Assembly (NCBI GenBank): GCA_016179865.1
Contig: JACPCJ010000095.1
Coordinates: 1 to 64,000 of the forward strand
Direction: 5' to 3'
Source of the DNA: Actinomycetota bacterium
GTDB taxonomy: Bacteria > Actinomycetota > Acidimicrobiia > IMCC26256 > JACPCJ01
Length of the DNA: 64,000 bases
Part shown: in pieces, positions 24,603 to 33,055 of the stretch
Position numbering within the stretch: position 1 is the first letter of the stretch
Layout of the letters: every line of letters begins with the position of its first letter
Notes under the pieces: model-generated
The model's database searches: none
What the model saw: only the letters and a program-made list of their open reading frames with translations
Told to the model about the DNA's origin: nothing
Position numbers and translations under genes: made by a program

Positions 24603-26723
24603 GTGGAGGCGCTGCTCGCCGGAATTCGGGTCGTCGACGCCGGCGGCGAGCCGGTCTCATTGGCCGGCCGGATTCTCGCCGACCTCGGCGCCGAGGTCGG
24701 GCCAGCCACGCCGAGGGCGCTCGCCCGGGCCGACGTGGTGATCGAGACCCCGGGGTGGCCGGGATGCCCCGTACTCGACCCCGCCGATGCCCCCGACGCC
24801 GTCTGGGTGCGGGTGACGCCGTTCGGGCTCGACGGGCCCCGGAGCGGGTGGCGGGCGTCTGACCTCGGGATCATGGCGGCGTCGGGCAACATGCACGCCA
24901 CGGGCGACCCGGACCGGCCGCCCGTCCGGCCGAGCGAGCCTGCCGCCTACGCCCACGTCGGACCCGAGGTCGCCTTCGCCGCGCTCAGTGGCCTGGCGCG
25001 GGGTGGGCCGGCGATGATCGACGTGTCGATGCAGGAGGTGGTGCTGGCCGCCAACATGTGCGCCCCCGCCCGGCTCGCCCGCACCGGAGAACACGTCCGC
25101 CGGCGGGGCGCCAACATCGGGCGCACACGGGAGATCTGGGCCTGTAGGGACGGGTGGGTGAGCTTCGGCCTGCGAGGGGGGAAGGCCAGGGCGGCCAGCC
25201 TGGAGACCGTCACCCGCCTGTGCATTGAGGCCGGGATCGCCCCTCCCGAAATGGCCGCCATCGACTGGACGGCCTGGTCTCACACGGAGGCGCCAGACGA
25301 CGAGCTCAAGGCGATCGAGGACGCCGTGGCGCGCCTCTTCGCCCTCCGGACCATGGCCGAGTGGTACGAGGTCGCGTGCGAGACCAACCTCATGCTCGCC
25401 CCCATCAACTCGCCGAAGGAGATCTACGGCTCGGCCCAACTCGCCGCCCGCCACTTCTTCGACCCGTCCACTGGCCGCCCCCGCACCTTCGTCCACGCCC
25501 GAGCCCCTGTTCTTGACGGTGGATTCCGTCGTATGGACGGAATCCACCGTCAAGAACGAGGGGGGAACGACGGCGCGGGGCCGTGGGCGGGGACGAAGAT
25601 CCTCGAATTCGGGTCAGGGGCCGCCGGCCCCATCGCCACCCGGTACTTCGTCGAGCACGGCGCCACCGTCATCCGGGTCGAGTCGAAGACCCGGCCCGAC
25701 TTTCTCCGCACCTACGCCCTCGGGCCCGGAAATCCCTTCGGGCTCGAGGGCTCGGTCATGTTGGACGGGTTGAACGTCGGGAAGCTCTCGGTCACCCTCA
25801 ACCTCAAGCACCCCAGGGGGGTGGCCCTGGCCGGCCGGCTCGTCCACTGGGCCGACGCCGTGGTCGAGAACTTCGCGCCCAAAGCGATGAGGGGCTTCGG
25901 CCTCGGCTACGACACCCTGGCCGCGGGCAGGCCCGACCTCGTCATGGTGTCGTCGTGCCTCAACGGCCAGACCGGGCCCCACAAGGACTACCCGGGTTTC
26001 GGAGGTCAGGGCGCCGCCCTCTCGGGCTGGAACTTCGTGACCGGGTGGCCCGAGCGGGAGCCCGTCGGGCCGTTCGGCACCATCACCGACTCCCTCGCTC
26101 CCCGCTTCGTCGCGACCGCCTTGGCCGCCGGGCTCCTCTACCGGCGGGCGACGGGCGAGGGTGTGTACCTCGACGTGTCGCAGGTGGAGTGTGGGGTCTA
26201 CGCGCTCACCGACTGGCTCCTCCACTATCGGAAGACGGGCGAAGCCCGGGGCCGGAACGGAAATGGCCACCCGCGGGCGCTCGTTCACGGCGTGTTCCCA
26301 TGCCGGGGGGACGACCGCTGGGTCGCCGTGGCCTGCTGGACCGACGAGGACCGGGACGCGCTGGCGAGGGTGGTGGGCGGGGCCGACCCCGACGCCCTCG
26401 GGGCCTGGACCTCGACCCAGGACCGGGAGGAGGTGGCCGAGACCCTCCAAGCCCTCGGCATCGAGGCCATCCCGGTGCAGGGCTTCGAAGACCTGCTGGC
26501 GGACCCCCAGCTCGCACACCGAGGCCACTTCGTGACCCTCGACCACCCCGTGATGGGCCCGGGGCCGTATGAGCGCAACGGCTTCCGGGTGGCGGACGCC
26601 CCCGGCGGCTACGCGTCTCCCGGCCCCACCCTCGGGCAGCACACTCGCGAGGTGCTCGCCGGCATCCTGGGGCTCACCGACCAGGAAGTCGACGCCCTTG
26701 AAGCCGACGGTGCCCTCGACTGA
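24603..26723 (+). CDS. Fused double CaiB/BaiF CoA-transferase
   Basis: 706-residue protein made of two CaiB/BaiF (type III CoA-transferase) units. N half, about residues 1-300: AGIRVVDAGGEPVSLAGRILADLGAEV and AMIDVSMQEVVLAANM. C half, about 325-700: TKILEFGSGAAGPIATRYFVEHGATVIRVES, VENFAPKAMRGFGL and GVYLDVSQVEC. The catalytic Asp position is kept in the C half (GTITDSLAPRF) but appears to be His in the N half (AAYAHVGPE), so only the C half is likely catalytic. The linker is encoded by a perfect hairpin (25509-25557). GTG start. It would move CoA between acids in the pathway. Confidence 0.85.
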   Translation: MEALLAGIRVVDAGGEPVSLAGRILADLGAEVGPATPRALARADVVIETPGWPGCPVLDPADAPDAVWVRVTPFGLDGPRSGWRASDLGIMAASGNMHATGDPDRPPVRPSEPAAYAHVGPEVAFAALSGLARGGPAMIDVSMQEVVLAANMCAPARLARTGEHVRRRGANIGRTREIWACRDGWVSFGLRGGKARAASLETVTRLCIEAGIAPPEMAAIDWTAWSHTEAPDDELKAIEDAVARLFALRTMAEWYEVACETNLMLAPINSPKEIYGSAQLAARHFFDPSTGRPRTFVHARAPVLDGGFRRMDGIHRQERGGNDGAGPWAGTKILEFGSGAAGPIATRYFVEHGATVIRVESKTRPDFLRTYALGPGNPFGLEGSVMLDGLNVGKLSVTLNLKHPRGVALAGRLVHWADAVVENFAPKAMRGFGLGYDTLAAGRPDLVMVSSCLNGQTGPHKDYPGFGGQGAALSGWNFVTGWPEREPVGPFGTITDSLAPRFVATALAAGLLYRRATGEGVYLDVSQVECGVYALTDWLLHYRKTGEARGRNGNGHPRALVHGVFPCRGDDRWVAVACWTDEDRDALARVVGGADPDALGAWTSTQDREEVAETLQALGIEAIPVQGFEDLLADPQLAHRGHFVTLDHPVMGPGPYERNGFRVADAPGGYASPGPTLGQHTREVLAGILGLTDQEVDALEADGALD
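25509..25557. repeat. Perfect 22-bp inverted repeat inside CoA-transferase gene
   Basis: Arms 25509-25530 and 25536-25557 are exact reverse complements around the loop GTATG. The repeat is in frame and encodes the linker VLDGGFRRMDGIHRQE between two enzyme units. Such perfection is not needed for coding; it looks like an intergenic palindrome captured when two genes fused. Confidence 0.85.
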
Positions 26724-26737
26724 GAGGTGGCGCGTAC

Positions 26738-27241
26738 CTATGGGCAGGAGAAGCCGGCGAGGGCGGTCAAGTCGCAGTTCGTCTTCCGGCTGATCTTCCA
26801 GACGCCGTCCTCCGACACCGCGCCTCCGGCAAAGGCGAACAACAGCGGGTTGCCGTCGTAGAGGATGTCGAAGGCCACGTCGGCGGTCACGTCGCTCGTG
26901 AAGGTCACCGACGTCACGGCGACGGTCCGATGCCCACCCGGAGCGACGCCTTGCGCCTTCTTGAGCGTGGGAAGGATCTCGTCGATGTCTTCGGCCAGGG
27001 GCAGCGAGTCCGCCTCGGGCGTCGCGGAGTCGAAGTACTTCTCGAACGTGGCCCGGATCTCTGCCTCGGCCGCACCCGGATCGGCCGGGGCCTTCGGCTT
27101 CGGAGCCGCCGTCGTTTCCGGCGCGTCCGTCGACTCGGGAACCGTTCGGGACCGCTCGGCTCCCTCGTCCGAATCGCTCCCGCACCCGCCAAGAACGACC
27201 GCCCCCACCGCCAGCAACATCAACACGCGCCCGACCCGCAT
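26738..27241 (-). CDS. Lipoprotein resembling Mtb12-type antigens
   Basis: 167-residue exported lipoprotein. The lipobox VVLGGC is at about residues 16-21, followed by a Thr/Pro/Ala-rich linker (ESTDAPETTAAPKPKAPADP), then a compact domain of about 105 residues (RATFEKYFD, DIDEILPTLKKAQG, VTFTSDVTADVAFDILYDG, WKISRKTNCDLTALAG). The domain is like low-molecular-weight antigen Mtb12-type proteins, which is a judgement from pattern only. It is divergent from the propeller gene, with a CTGAC/GTCAG site between them. Confidence 0.72.
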   Translation of the reverse strand: MRVGRVLMLLAVGAVVLGGCGSDSDEGAERSRTVPESTDAPETTAAPKPKAPADPGAAEAEIRATFEKYFDSATPEADSLPLAEDIDEILPTLKKAQGVAPGGHRTVAVTSVTFTSDVTADVAFDILYDGNPLLFAFAGGAVSEDGVWKISRKTNCDLTALAGFSCP

Positions 27242-27354
27242 GGCCCGACCTCCCCTTTGGCCGACCTGGGTTCAAGGTATTGACGCGATGTCGACACGGG
27301 CAGGGGGGCATTCCCTCCGATCCGGTGGAGGAACGGGGCAAACCTCGATAGAAA

Positions 27355-27370
27355 CTGACGCCGACGTCAG
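27355..27370. promoter_or_regulatory. CTGAC-N6-GTCAG operator candidate (site 3)
   Basis: CTGAC-GCCGAC-GTCAG preceded by GAAA. It ends 14 bases before the ATG of the propeller protein (27385) and lies in the divergent region shared with the lipoprotein gene. Confidence 0.6.
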
Positions 27371-27384
27371 CTGAGGGGGGATCC

Positions 27385-30105
27385 ATGCGCGCCCGTGTCG
27401 TGATGGTTGTGGTGCCGCTGCTCGCGGCACTCGTTCCGATGGCTACGGTCAGCCCGCCGGTACAGGCCGGGCAGGTCTCAGGCGGGAACCGCTCCCTCGT
27501 CTTCAACGGGCAGGGAAACGACCTCGGCGTCTACGACTCGGCCTCGGGCGCGAAGCAGACGCTGATCCACAACGTCGGCGCCGATCCCGAAACCGGACGC
27601 GACATCAACGCCCAGATCTGCTTCACCGAGATCGGTGGCGTGCGCTACTTCATCGCCGGAGAGGACTCCGGCCAGGACACGCCCGAAGGCTCGCCCGGCT
27701 GGGGCTGGTTCGCCCTCACCGGCGACGAGGTCGGTGAGCTCGGCTGGACCCAACTGGGCAAGCTCCGTCCGACGTGGTCGGGAGGTGACCAGGCCGAGAA
27801 CTACGGCTGCGGGTTCCTCCCCGACGGACGCCTGATCACGACGGACGTCGGCGACCAACTCCCGCACCAGCCCGCCAGCGGTCAGCTCATCGAGTGGTTC
27901 CCCAACAGCGACGCCACCTTCGCCGACGCCACCACCCCCGGCGGTGACTGGCACAACGTCGACAACCGCCTGGACACCAACTACTGCAAGATCGACACCT
28001 CGATCGGCACGGCCGGCGGCACCTGGGTGGACGGGGGCTGGGTCTACGCCGCCGCCAACCGGCCCGGCCCCAGCGGTCCGGGGGGCATCTACCGCTACGA
28101 GATTGCCGACTTCCCGACCGACAGCACCTGCGCGGGACTCGGCAACCAGGCCGACCTCGTCGACGAGGGCGTGGTCACTCGCGAGCTGTGGCTCGCGAGT
28201 GACCCGTTCGTCTTGACCCCGAGCGCGGCCATCCCGAGCGGCCGGGAGTGGAACACCTTCCCGACCTGGTACGTCTCGAGCGTCTTCACGGGCGTCATCG
28301 CCGAGTACGCCGACACGGGAACCGCGCGGGTGCACGTCCGCAACGTGATGGAACCCCCGGCCGGTGCACCCCTGGGCCAGCTGGACGACTTCGCCGAGGA
28401 AAGCGGGCTTCCCGTCAACGACGGCGGCACCCCATACGGCCTCGGGCTCACCGCTTCGGGCGACCTTTGGTACGCAGACCTCGGGATCCAGGGCGACGGC
28501 CCCGCCGACGGTCACGGATCGGTGCAGCGCATCACCCTCGACTCCCAGGGGAACGCGCAGCGCCTCATCGTCGACGACGGCCTCGACTACCCCGACGGCA
28601 TCGGGGTGCTCGACTTCCCCGTCACTCGCGAGCTGGCCCGGGGCTCCTTCCCCGACGCGACCGACCGGCACGCCACGTCGGACTCCCGCTGCGACGCCTG
28701 GCGGATGTACGGGCGCGACGCCAGCCGGGCCTTCTCGACACCCGACGGCTGCTCGGCCATCGACACGACCAACGCCGCCACACTCGTGCCGCGATGGACA
28801 TTCAAGACCGAGAAGACGGTGACGGCCTCCCCCGCGGTGTCGAACGGGCGCGTGTTCGTGGGTGACTGGAGCGCCCACATGTACGCCCTCGACGCCGATG
28901 ACGGGTCGCTCGTCTGGAAGGAGGGTCCGTTCACGTCCCCGGGCGCTGCCTTCGGGCCCATCGTGTCCTCGGCCGCCGTGGCCGAGGTGCGCATCGACCG
29001 GCACCGGGAGGAGCTGGTGATCTTCGGCGCCGGCCCCCGCCTGATCGCGCTGCGAGCCGACGACGGGTCGGTCGTGTGGAGCCGCGAGGTCGACTACGCC
29101 GGTACCGACGCCGACCTCCCGGCCGGAACGCCGGTCGAGGTGGAGTCCTCGCCTGTGGTCTGGAAGGGCGTCGTCTACGTCGGCATGGACAACCACAACA
29201 CCGGTGGGACCGGAGTGCGCGGGGGCCTGCTCGCCGTGGACGCCGCCACCGGCGACCTCCTCTGGAAGTTCGAGCCCGAGGACCCGGCGCGTGCGGGTGA
29301 CCCGGCCACCGACGCCGGCTGCGGCGGCGTCTGGTCGTCACCGACCGTCAGCACCCACGACCGGCTCGTCTACCTCGCCACCGCCAACTGTCCCGACGGC
29401 GACTTCGAGTGGACGCCGAACACCGAGGCGATCACCGCCCTCGACGCCGGCACCGGCGAGGTCAAGTGGTCGTTCCAGCCCCACACCGCCAACCACAAGG
29501 ACTGGGACTTCGGCGCCACCCCGAACTTGTTCGAGGCGGGAGGGCGGCGAGTCCTCGGCGCCGGAAGCAAGGACGGGTGGTACTACGCCCTCGACGCCCG
29601 CACCGGGGCATTGCAGTGGAAGACCAAGGCCGCCGACGGCGGTGACGTCAACGAGAACTTCGCCATCGGCGGGTTCATCGGGTCCACCGCCGCCCACAAG
29701 GGCAACGTATACGGCGGAACCGCCATCGGCGGCCCGCCCTACTACCACTCCTTCGACGGAGCGACGGGTGAGGTCCGCTGGCGCGGCGCCCAAGCACCCT
29801 CGTATGCAGCTTCGGCCGCCGTGCGCGGGGTGGTGTTCTCGGGCGCCCTCGACAACCTGCTGAAGGCGTACGACACCGCCACGGGAGCGGTCGTGTGGTC
29901 GTCGCCGCTCTTCGGGCCCATCTCCTCCGGACCGGCCATCGTCGGGAACTCGGTCTATGTGGGATCGGGCACGTCGTCGTCCGATGCCTGCGCCAAGGAG
30001 TTCGGCGAGGAGATCAACGACTTCTGCCAGCAGGCCTTCGACGAGGTGGTGGGCTCGACCGGCGGCATCCATGCCTTCGGTCTGGCGACGTCCGCCCTTC
30101 CCTGA
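27385..30105 (+). CDS. Secreted PQQ-type beta-propeller protein
   Basis: 906-residue exported protein. Residues 1-28 are a signal peptide. The N-terminal half (about 30-430) has NHL/phytase-like strands but no named domain. The C-terminal half (about 435-906) has repeats of the PQQ-enzyme propeller: WTFKTEKTVTASPAVSNGRVFVGDW, LVWKEG, GDLLWKFEPEDP and YYALDARTGALQWKTKA. This resembles polyvinyl-alcohol or alcohol dehydrogenases. A quinoprotein dehydrogenase acting outside the membrane is possible, but no cytochrome c motif (CxxCH) is present. It sits behind a CTGAC/GTCAG site. Confidence 0.75.
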   Translation: MRARVVMVVVPLLAALVPMATVSPPVQAGQVSGGNRSLVFNGQGNDLGVYDSASGAKQTLIHNVGADPETGRDINAQICFTEIGGVRYFIAGEDSGQDTPEGSPGWGWFALTGDEVGELGWTQLGKLRPTWSGGDQAENYGCGFLPDGRLITTDVGDQLPHQPASGQLIEWFPNSDATFADATTPGGDWHNVDNRLDTNYCKIDTSIGTAGGTWVDGGWVYAAANRPGPSGPGGIYRYEIADFPTDSTCAGLGNQADLVDEGVVTRELWLASDPFVLTPSAAIPSGREWNTFPTWYVSSVFTGVIAEYADTGTARVHVRNVMEPPAGAPLGQLDDFAEESGLPVNDGGTPYGLGLTASGDLWYADLGIQGDGPADGHGSVQRITLDSQGNAQRLIVDDGLDYPDGIGVLDFPVTRELARGSFPDATDRHATSDSRCDAWRMYGRDASRAFSTPDGCSAIDTTNAATLVPRWTFKTEKTVTASPAVSNGRVFVGDWSAHMYALDADDGSLVWKEGPFTSPGAAFGPIVSSAAVAEVRIDRHREELVIFGAGPRLIALRADDGSVVWSREVDYAGTDADLPAGTPVEVESSPVVWKGVVYVGMDNHNTGGTGVRGGLLAVDAATGDLLWKFEPEDPARAGDPATDAGCGGVWSSPTVSTHDRLVYLATANCPDGDFEWTPNTEAITALDAGTGEVKWSFQPHTANHKDWDFGATPNLFEAGGRRVLGAGSKDGWYYALDARTGALQWKTKAADGGDVNENFAIGGFIGSTAAHKGNVYGGTAIGGPPYYHSFDGATGEVRWRGAQAPSYAASAAVRGVVFSGALDNLLKAYDTATGAVVWSSPLFGPISSGPAIVGNSVYVGSGTSSSDACAKEFGEEINDFCQQAFDEVVGSTGGIHAFGLATSALP

Positions 30106-30116
30106 CGGGTCCTAAG

Positions 30117-30146
30117 CTCCTGACGCGCTCCAAGAGGGATCAGGAG
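30117..30146. terminator. Short hairpin between convergent genes
   Basis: CTCCTGA (30117-30123) pairs with TCAGGAG (30140-30146) in the 34-base gap between the propeller gene and the minus-strand secreted gene. Confidence 0.4.
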
Positions 30147-30592
30147 AACAGGGCTTCGACCGTGCCGAGCGTGGCGCCGCCCTTCTTCCCGGTGCACAGG
30201 TGGGCGGTGAGGGCCGTGAAGGTGACCACGGCGACCCCCTCCGTACCCTCGGGGACGTCCACCGTCGTGTCGTTGCAGAACATCACGCTCTGGGCGTGAC
30301 TCGGGCCCCACCAGTACACGACGGCGCCACCGACGTAACTGGTGACGGCGTCCGCGATCTCCACGTGGACGGAGGTCTCGCCCGGGGCGGGCTCGAAACA
30401 CGCCACGCTCACGTTGACGTCCGCCTCGCAGGCGGCGATGAGCTGCGGGATGACCCCGACGATCGTGTCACCCGTCCCGCCGAGGTACCGCTCAACCTCG
30501 CGCCGGCCCCCTTGGGCGTCGGCGGTGTTCCCGGTGGCGCCGACCGCGATCAGTGCGACGATAAGTGCTGCGGTGATGGTGCGAATGCGCAT
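30140..30592 (-). CDS. Secreted protein of unknown function
   Basis: 150-residue exported protein. The ATG at 30592 has a perfect AGGAGG ribosome site, and residues 1-26 are a signal peptide (MRIRTITAALIVALIAVGATGNTADAQ). The mature part has four Cys (AACEADVNVSVACFEP, MFCNDTT, HLCTGKK), probably two disulfides, and an Ig-like strand pattern. No family is recognised. The neighbouring propeller protein is also exported, but on the other strand. Confidence 0.68.
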   Translation of the reverse strand: MRIRTITAALIVALIAVGATGNTADAQGGRREVERYLGGTGDTIVGVIPQLIAACEADVNVSVACFEPAPGETSVHVEIADAVTSYVGGAVVYWWGPSHAQSVMFCNDTTVDVPEGTEGVAVVTFTALTAHLCTGKKGGATLGTVEALFS

Positions 30593-30701
30593 GGTGCGCC
30601 TCCTGTGAACGCGCTGCTTCACAGGCGGGTACGCCGGGAGCGCGGCCACCACGCGAAAATCCCGGGAATCGGGCTCGGGCGGAGCGCGACGCGGCAGTGC
30701 G

Positions 30702-31487
30702 CTAGGCGGGCATGCAGCCGCCGCCGTCGACCACCAGGGTCTGACCGGAGACGAAGGCGGCGTCGTCCGAGGCGAAGAAGACGGCCGTCCCGGTGAGGTC
30801 TTCGGGCTCGAGAGCCCGCTTCATGGCCGTCATCATCGTCACCATGGGGAGGAACTCCTCGGGGACGATCTTCTTTGTCGCCTCGGTCATGGTGACGCCG
30901 GGCGCGATGCAGTTGACGGTGATGTTGTACGCCCCGAGCTGGGCGGCGAGGAACTTTGTGAGCCCCACCACGCCCCACTTGGTCTGCGAGTAGGTGAAGG
31001 CCGAGACCTCGGTGAACTTCTCCATTGGCGGGAGCATGTAGATGTAGGCGGCCGCCGACGACTGGTTGATGATCCGGCCGCCGCCCTTCTCCACCATGAC
31101 CGGCGCCACCGCCCGGGCCATGAGCCAGGCCCCGTGCAGGTTCACCGAGAACACCTTCTGGAGGTACTCGTAGCTGTTGTCGGTGTTGTCGATGTCGTAG
31201 TACAGGGCGGCGTTGTTCAAGAGCACGTCGACGGTGCCGAAGGCGTCGAGGGTCTGCTTCACGCACTCCTTGGCCGACGCCTCGTCCGAGATGTCGACTT
31301 GCACGAAGATCACGTCCTCAGAACCGTGCGTGCCCGTCAGCTCGTCGAGGGCGCCTTCGCCGCGCTCCTCGCTGATGTCGGCCACCACGACCTTGGCCCC
31401 CTCGGTGAGGAAGCGGTCGGCGTAGGCGAGACCGATCCCCTGCCCAGCTCCGGTGATGATGGCGACCTTGCCGTCCAGACGTCCCAT
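30702..31487 (-). CDS. SDR family oxidoreductase
   Basis: 261-residue classical SDR: TGAGQGIGLAYADRF at the cofactor site, ADISEERGEG after the second strand (acidic residue, so NAD is favoured), NNAALYY, INQSSAAAY with the catalytic Ser and YSQTKWGVVGLTKFL with Tyr and Lys. The C-terminus SGQTLVVDGGGCMPA is typical of FabG-like members. It is followed on the same transcript direction by nothing close, and preceded by the MaoC-type gene 27 bases upstream, so the two likely form one unit for 3-hydroxyacyl or hydroxy-cyclic intermediates. Confidence 0.85.
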   Translation of the reverse strand: MGRLDGKVAIITGAGQGIGLAYADRFLTEGAKVVVADISEERGEGALDELTGTHGSEDVIFVQVDISDEASAKECVKQTLDAFGTVDVLLNNAALYYDIDNTDNSYEYLQKVFSVNLHGAWLMARAVAPVMVEKGGGRIINQSSAAAYIYMLPPMEKFTEVSAFTYSQTKWGVVGLTKFLAAQLGAYNITVNCIAPGVTMTEATKKIVPEEFLPMVTMMTAMKRALEPEDLTGTAVFFASDDAAFVSGQTLVVDGGGCMPA

Positions 31488-31514
31488 GTCCCGTCCCCCT
31501 GCTCCTGCGCGGGC

Positions 31515-32012
31515 CTACGACCGATGGATGAGGTTCATGCGGGCGGTGAGCACGAGCTCGCCCGACTCGTCGCGGTACTCGTTCTCGGTGACCACGAACG
31601 TCATGGTCCGCTCGCCCGACTGCTTCTGGTAGACGTCGGTGACCTTGCCCTCGTGGGAGAGCTTCGTGCCCACGACGAGCGGTGTGTGGTACTCGAACTC
31701 CTGCTCCCCGTGGAGGATGATCCCGCCCTCTTTCATGAGGGCGCCGATGATCCCCATGATCGGGCTGACGGGCTGGTCGGCGGGCTGGTCCTCGGGGTAG
31801 GCGCCCCACGAACCCATGGCGAAGCCCCACGTCGGCGGGGCGGGGATGTTGTCGAAGCCCGCCGCCTGCGCGGCGTCGAGGCGCTGGTAAATCGGGTTGT
31901 CGTCCTTCACCGCCTTGGCGAAGTTCGAGACCGGCTGGCGTTCGACCGTGAGAACCGACGACCCGGTCGGCTTCCCGATGTGTTCCTTGTACTGCTCGAC
32001 GTCCACTGGCAT
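31515..32012 (-). CDS. MaoC-N / hotdog-fold dehydratase
   Basis: 165-residue single hotdog protein with the FAS1/MaoC-N look: DDNPIYQRLDAAQAAGFDNIPAPPTWGFAMG is the signature of HadA-type hydratases, GEQEFEYHTPLVVGTKLSHEGKVTDVYQK the central strand. These enzymes often need a second hotdog subunit for an active (R)-hydratase; none adjoins here, so it may be homomeric or use a partner elsewhere. It would hydrate enoyl-CoA. A CTGAC/GTCAG site lies in its divergent promoter region. Confidence 0.82.
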   Translation of the reverse strand: MPVDVEQYKEHIGKPTGSSVLTVERQPVSNFAKAVKDDNPIYQRLDAAQAAGFDNIPAPPTWGFAMGSWGAYPEDQPADQPVSPIMGIIGALMKEGGIILHGEQEFEYHTPLVVGTKLSHEGKVTDVYQKQSGERTMTFVVTENEYRDESGELVLTARMNLIHRS

Positions 32013-32042
32013 GTGCCCGGCTCCCGGTAGGTCACGTACTCT

Positions 32043-32060
32043 CCTGACACGAGCGTCAGG
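32043..32060. promoter_or_regulatory. CTGAC-N6-GTCAG operator candidate (site 4)
   Basis: CCTGAC-ACGAGC-GTCAGG followed by TTTC. It lies between the divergent MaoC-type (start 32012) and SDR (start 32103) genes. Confidence 0.68.
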
Positions 32061-32102
32061 TTTCTGACCCGGGATTCAACCAGAACACGAGGGGCTACGC
32101 AC

Positions 32103-33050
32103 ATGGGACTGCTGGAAGGCAAGGTGGCGATCGTCACGGGGGCGGGCCGGGGAATCGGCCGGGGAGAAGCCCTCGAGCTGGCGAGGCAGGGGGCCAAGGT
32201 CGTCGTCAACGACGTCGGGGCCAGCGTTACTGGAGAGGACGCCACCGGGGAGGGCGAGGACACCAAGATCGCCGACGTCGTCGTCGAGGTCATCCAAGAG
32301 CGCGGCGGCGAGGCCGTGGCGAACTACGACAACGTCGCCACCTGGAGCGGCGCCGCCAACGCCGTGGCCCAGGCTGTCGACGCCTTCGGGCACCTCGACG
32401 TGGTCGTGAACAACGCCGGCATCCTGCGCGACGCCGTCATCGTCAACATGACCGAGGAGCAGTTCGACTCGGTGGTGGCCGTGCACCTCAAGGGCACGAT
32501 GGGCATGACCCACCACGCCGCCAACCACTGGCGCGAGCGCTCGAAGGCGGGCGAGGACGTCAAGGCCGCCATCGTCAACACCGTGTCGTCGGCGGGGCTC
32601 CAGGGCAACGTGGGCCAGGCCAACTACGGCGCCGCCAAGGCCGGCATCGCCGCCCTCACGGTGATCTCCTCGCTGGAGCTGGGCCGCTACGGCGCCCGCG
32701 CCAACGCCATCGCACCCGGCGGGATGACCCGCATGGTGGGCGTGGCCGTGGCCAAGGACATCGAGATCAAGGAGGCTGACGAGTATCCCGAGGACGGGCC
32801 CTTCGAGCGGCTCAACCCGGGCAACTCGGCACCCATGGTGGCGTGGCTGGCCTCTGATGCGTCGGCGCCCGTGACGGGCCAGGTGTTCCGCGCCGTCGGC
32901 AACACCCTCGCCCACTACCGGGGCTGGAGCCTGGGCGAGATGATCGAAACGCCCAAGGAGCCCCGCCGCTGGAACCCCGAGGAGCTGACCGACGTCGTCT
33001 TCGGCCGCATCTTCGGCGCCAAGGCCACCGGCCTCCAGATGGGCGGCTGA
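32103..33050 (+). CDS. SDR family dehydrogenase (17-beta-HSD4-like)
   Basis: 315-residue SDR of the longer type seen in multifunctional 3-hydroxyacyl-CoA / 17-beta-hydroxysteroid dehydrogenases: KVAIVTGAGRGIGRGEALELA, then VVNDVGASVTGED (insert), VVVNNAGILRDAVIVNMTEEQF, IVNTVSSAGLQGN and NYGAAKAGIAALT with the Tyr-Lys pair. Probable role: oxidation of a 3-hydroxyacyl-CoA or hydroxy-ring group with NAD. Its divergent partner is a MaoC-type hydratase, which fits consecutive beta-oxidation steps. Confidence 0.87.
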   Translation: MGLLEGKVAIVTGAGRGIGRGEALELARQGAKVVVNDVGASVTGEDATGEGEDTKIADVVVEVIQERGGEAVANYDNVATWSGAANAVAQAVDAFGHLDVVVNNAGILRDAVIVNMTEEQFDSVVAVHLKGTMGMTHHAANHWRERSKAGEDVKAAIVNTVSSAGLQGNVGQANYGAAKAGIAALTVISSLELGRYGARANAIAPGGMTRMVGVAVAKDIEIKEADEYPEDGPFERLNPGNSAPMVAWLASDASAPVTGQVFRAVGNTLAHYRGWSLGEMIETPKEPRRWNPEELTDVVFGRIFGAKATGLQMGG

Positions 33051-33055
33051 TCGGG

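Noticed and set aside
22037-24862. Very long open frame on the plus strand opposite the two amidohydrolases
   Set aside because: Shadow of high-GC coding sequence: His/Gly/Val/Arg-rich, no domain, crosses the divergent promoter at 24461-24602, while the minus-strand frames are clear amidohydrolases.
25614-27506. Long minus-strand frame opposite the CoA-transferase
   Set aside because: Shadow composition and it runs through the lipoprotein gene and the divergent promoter region.
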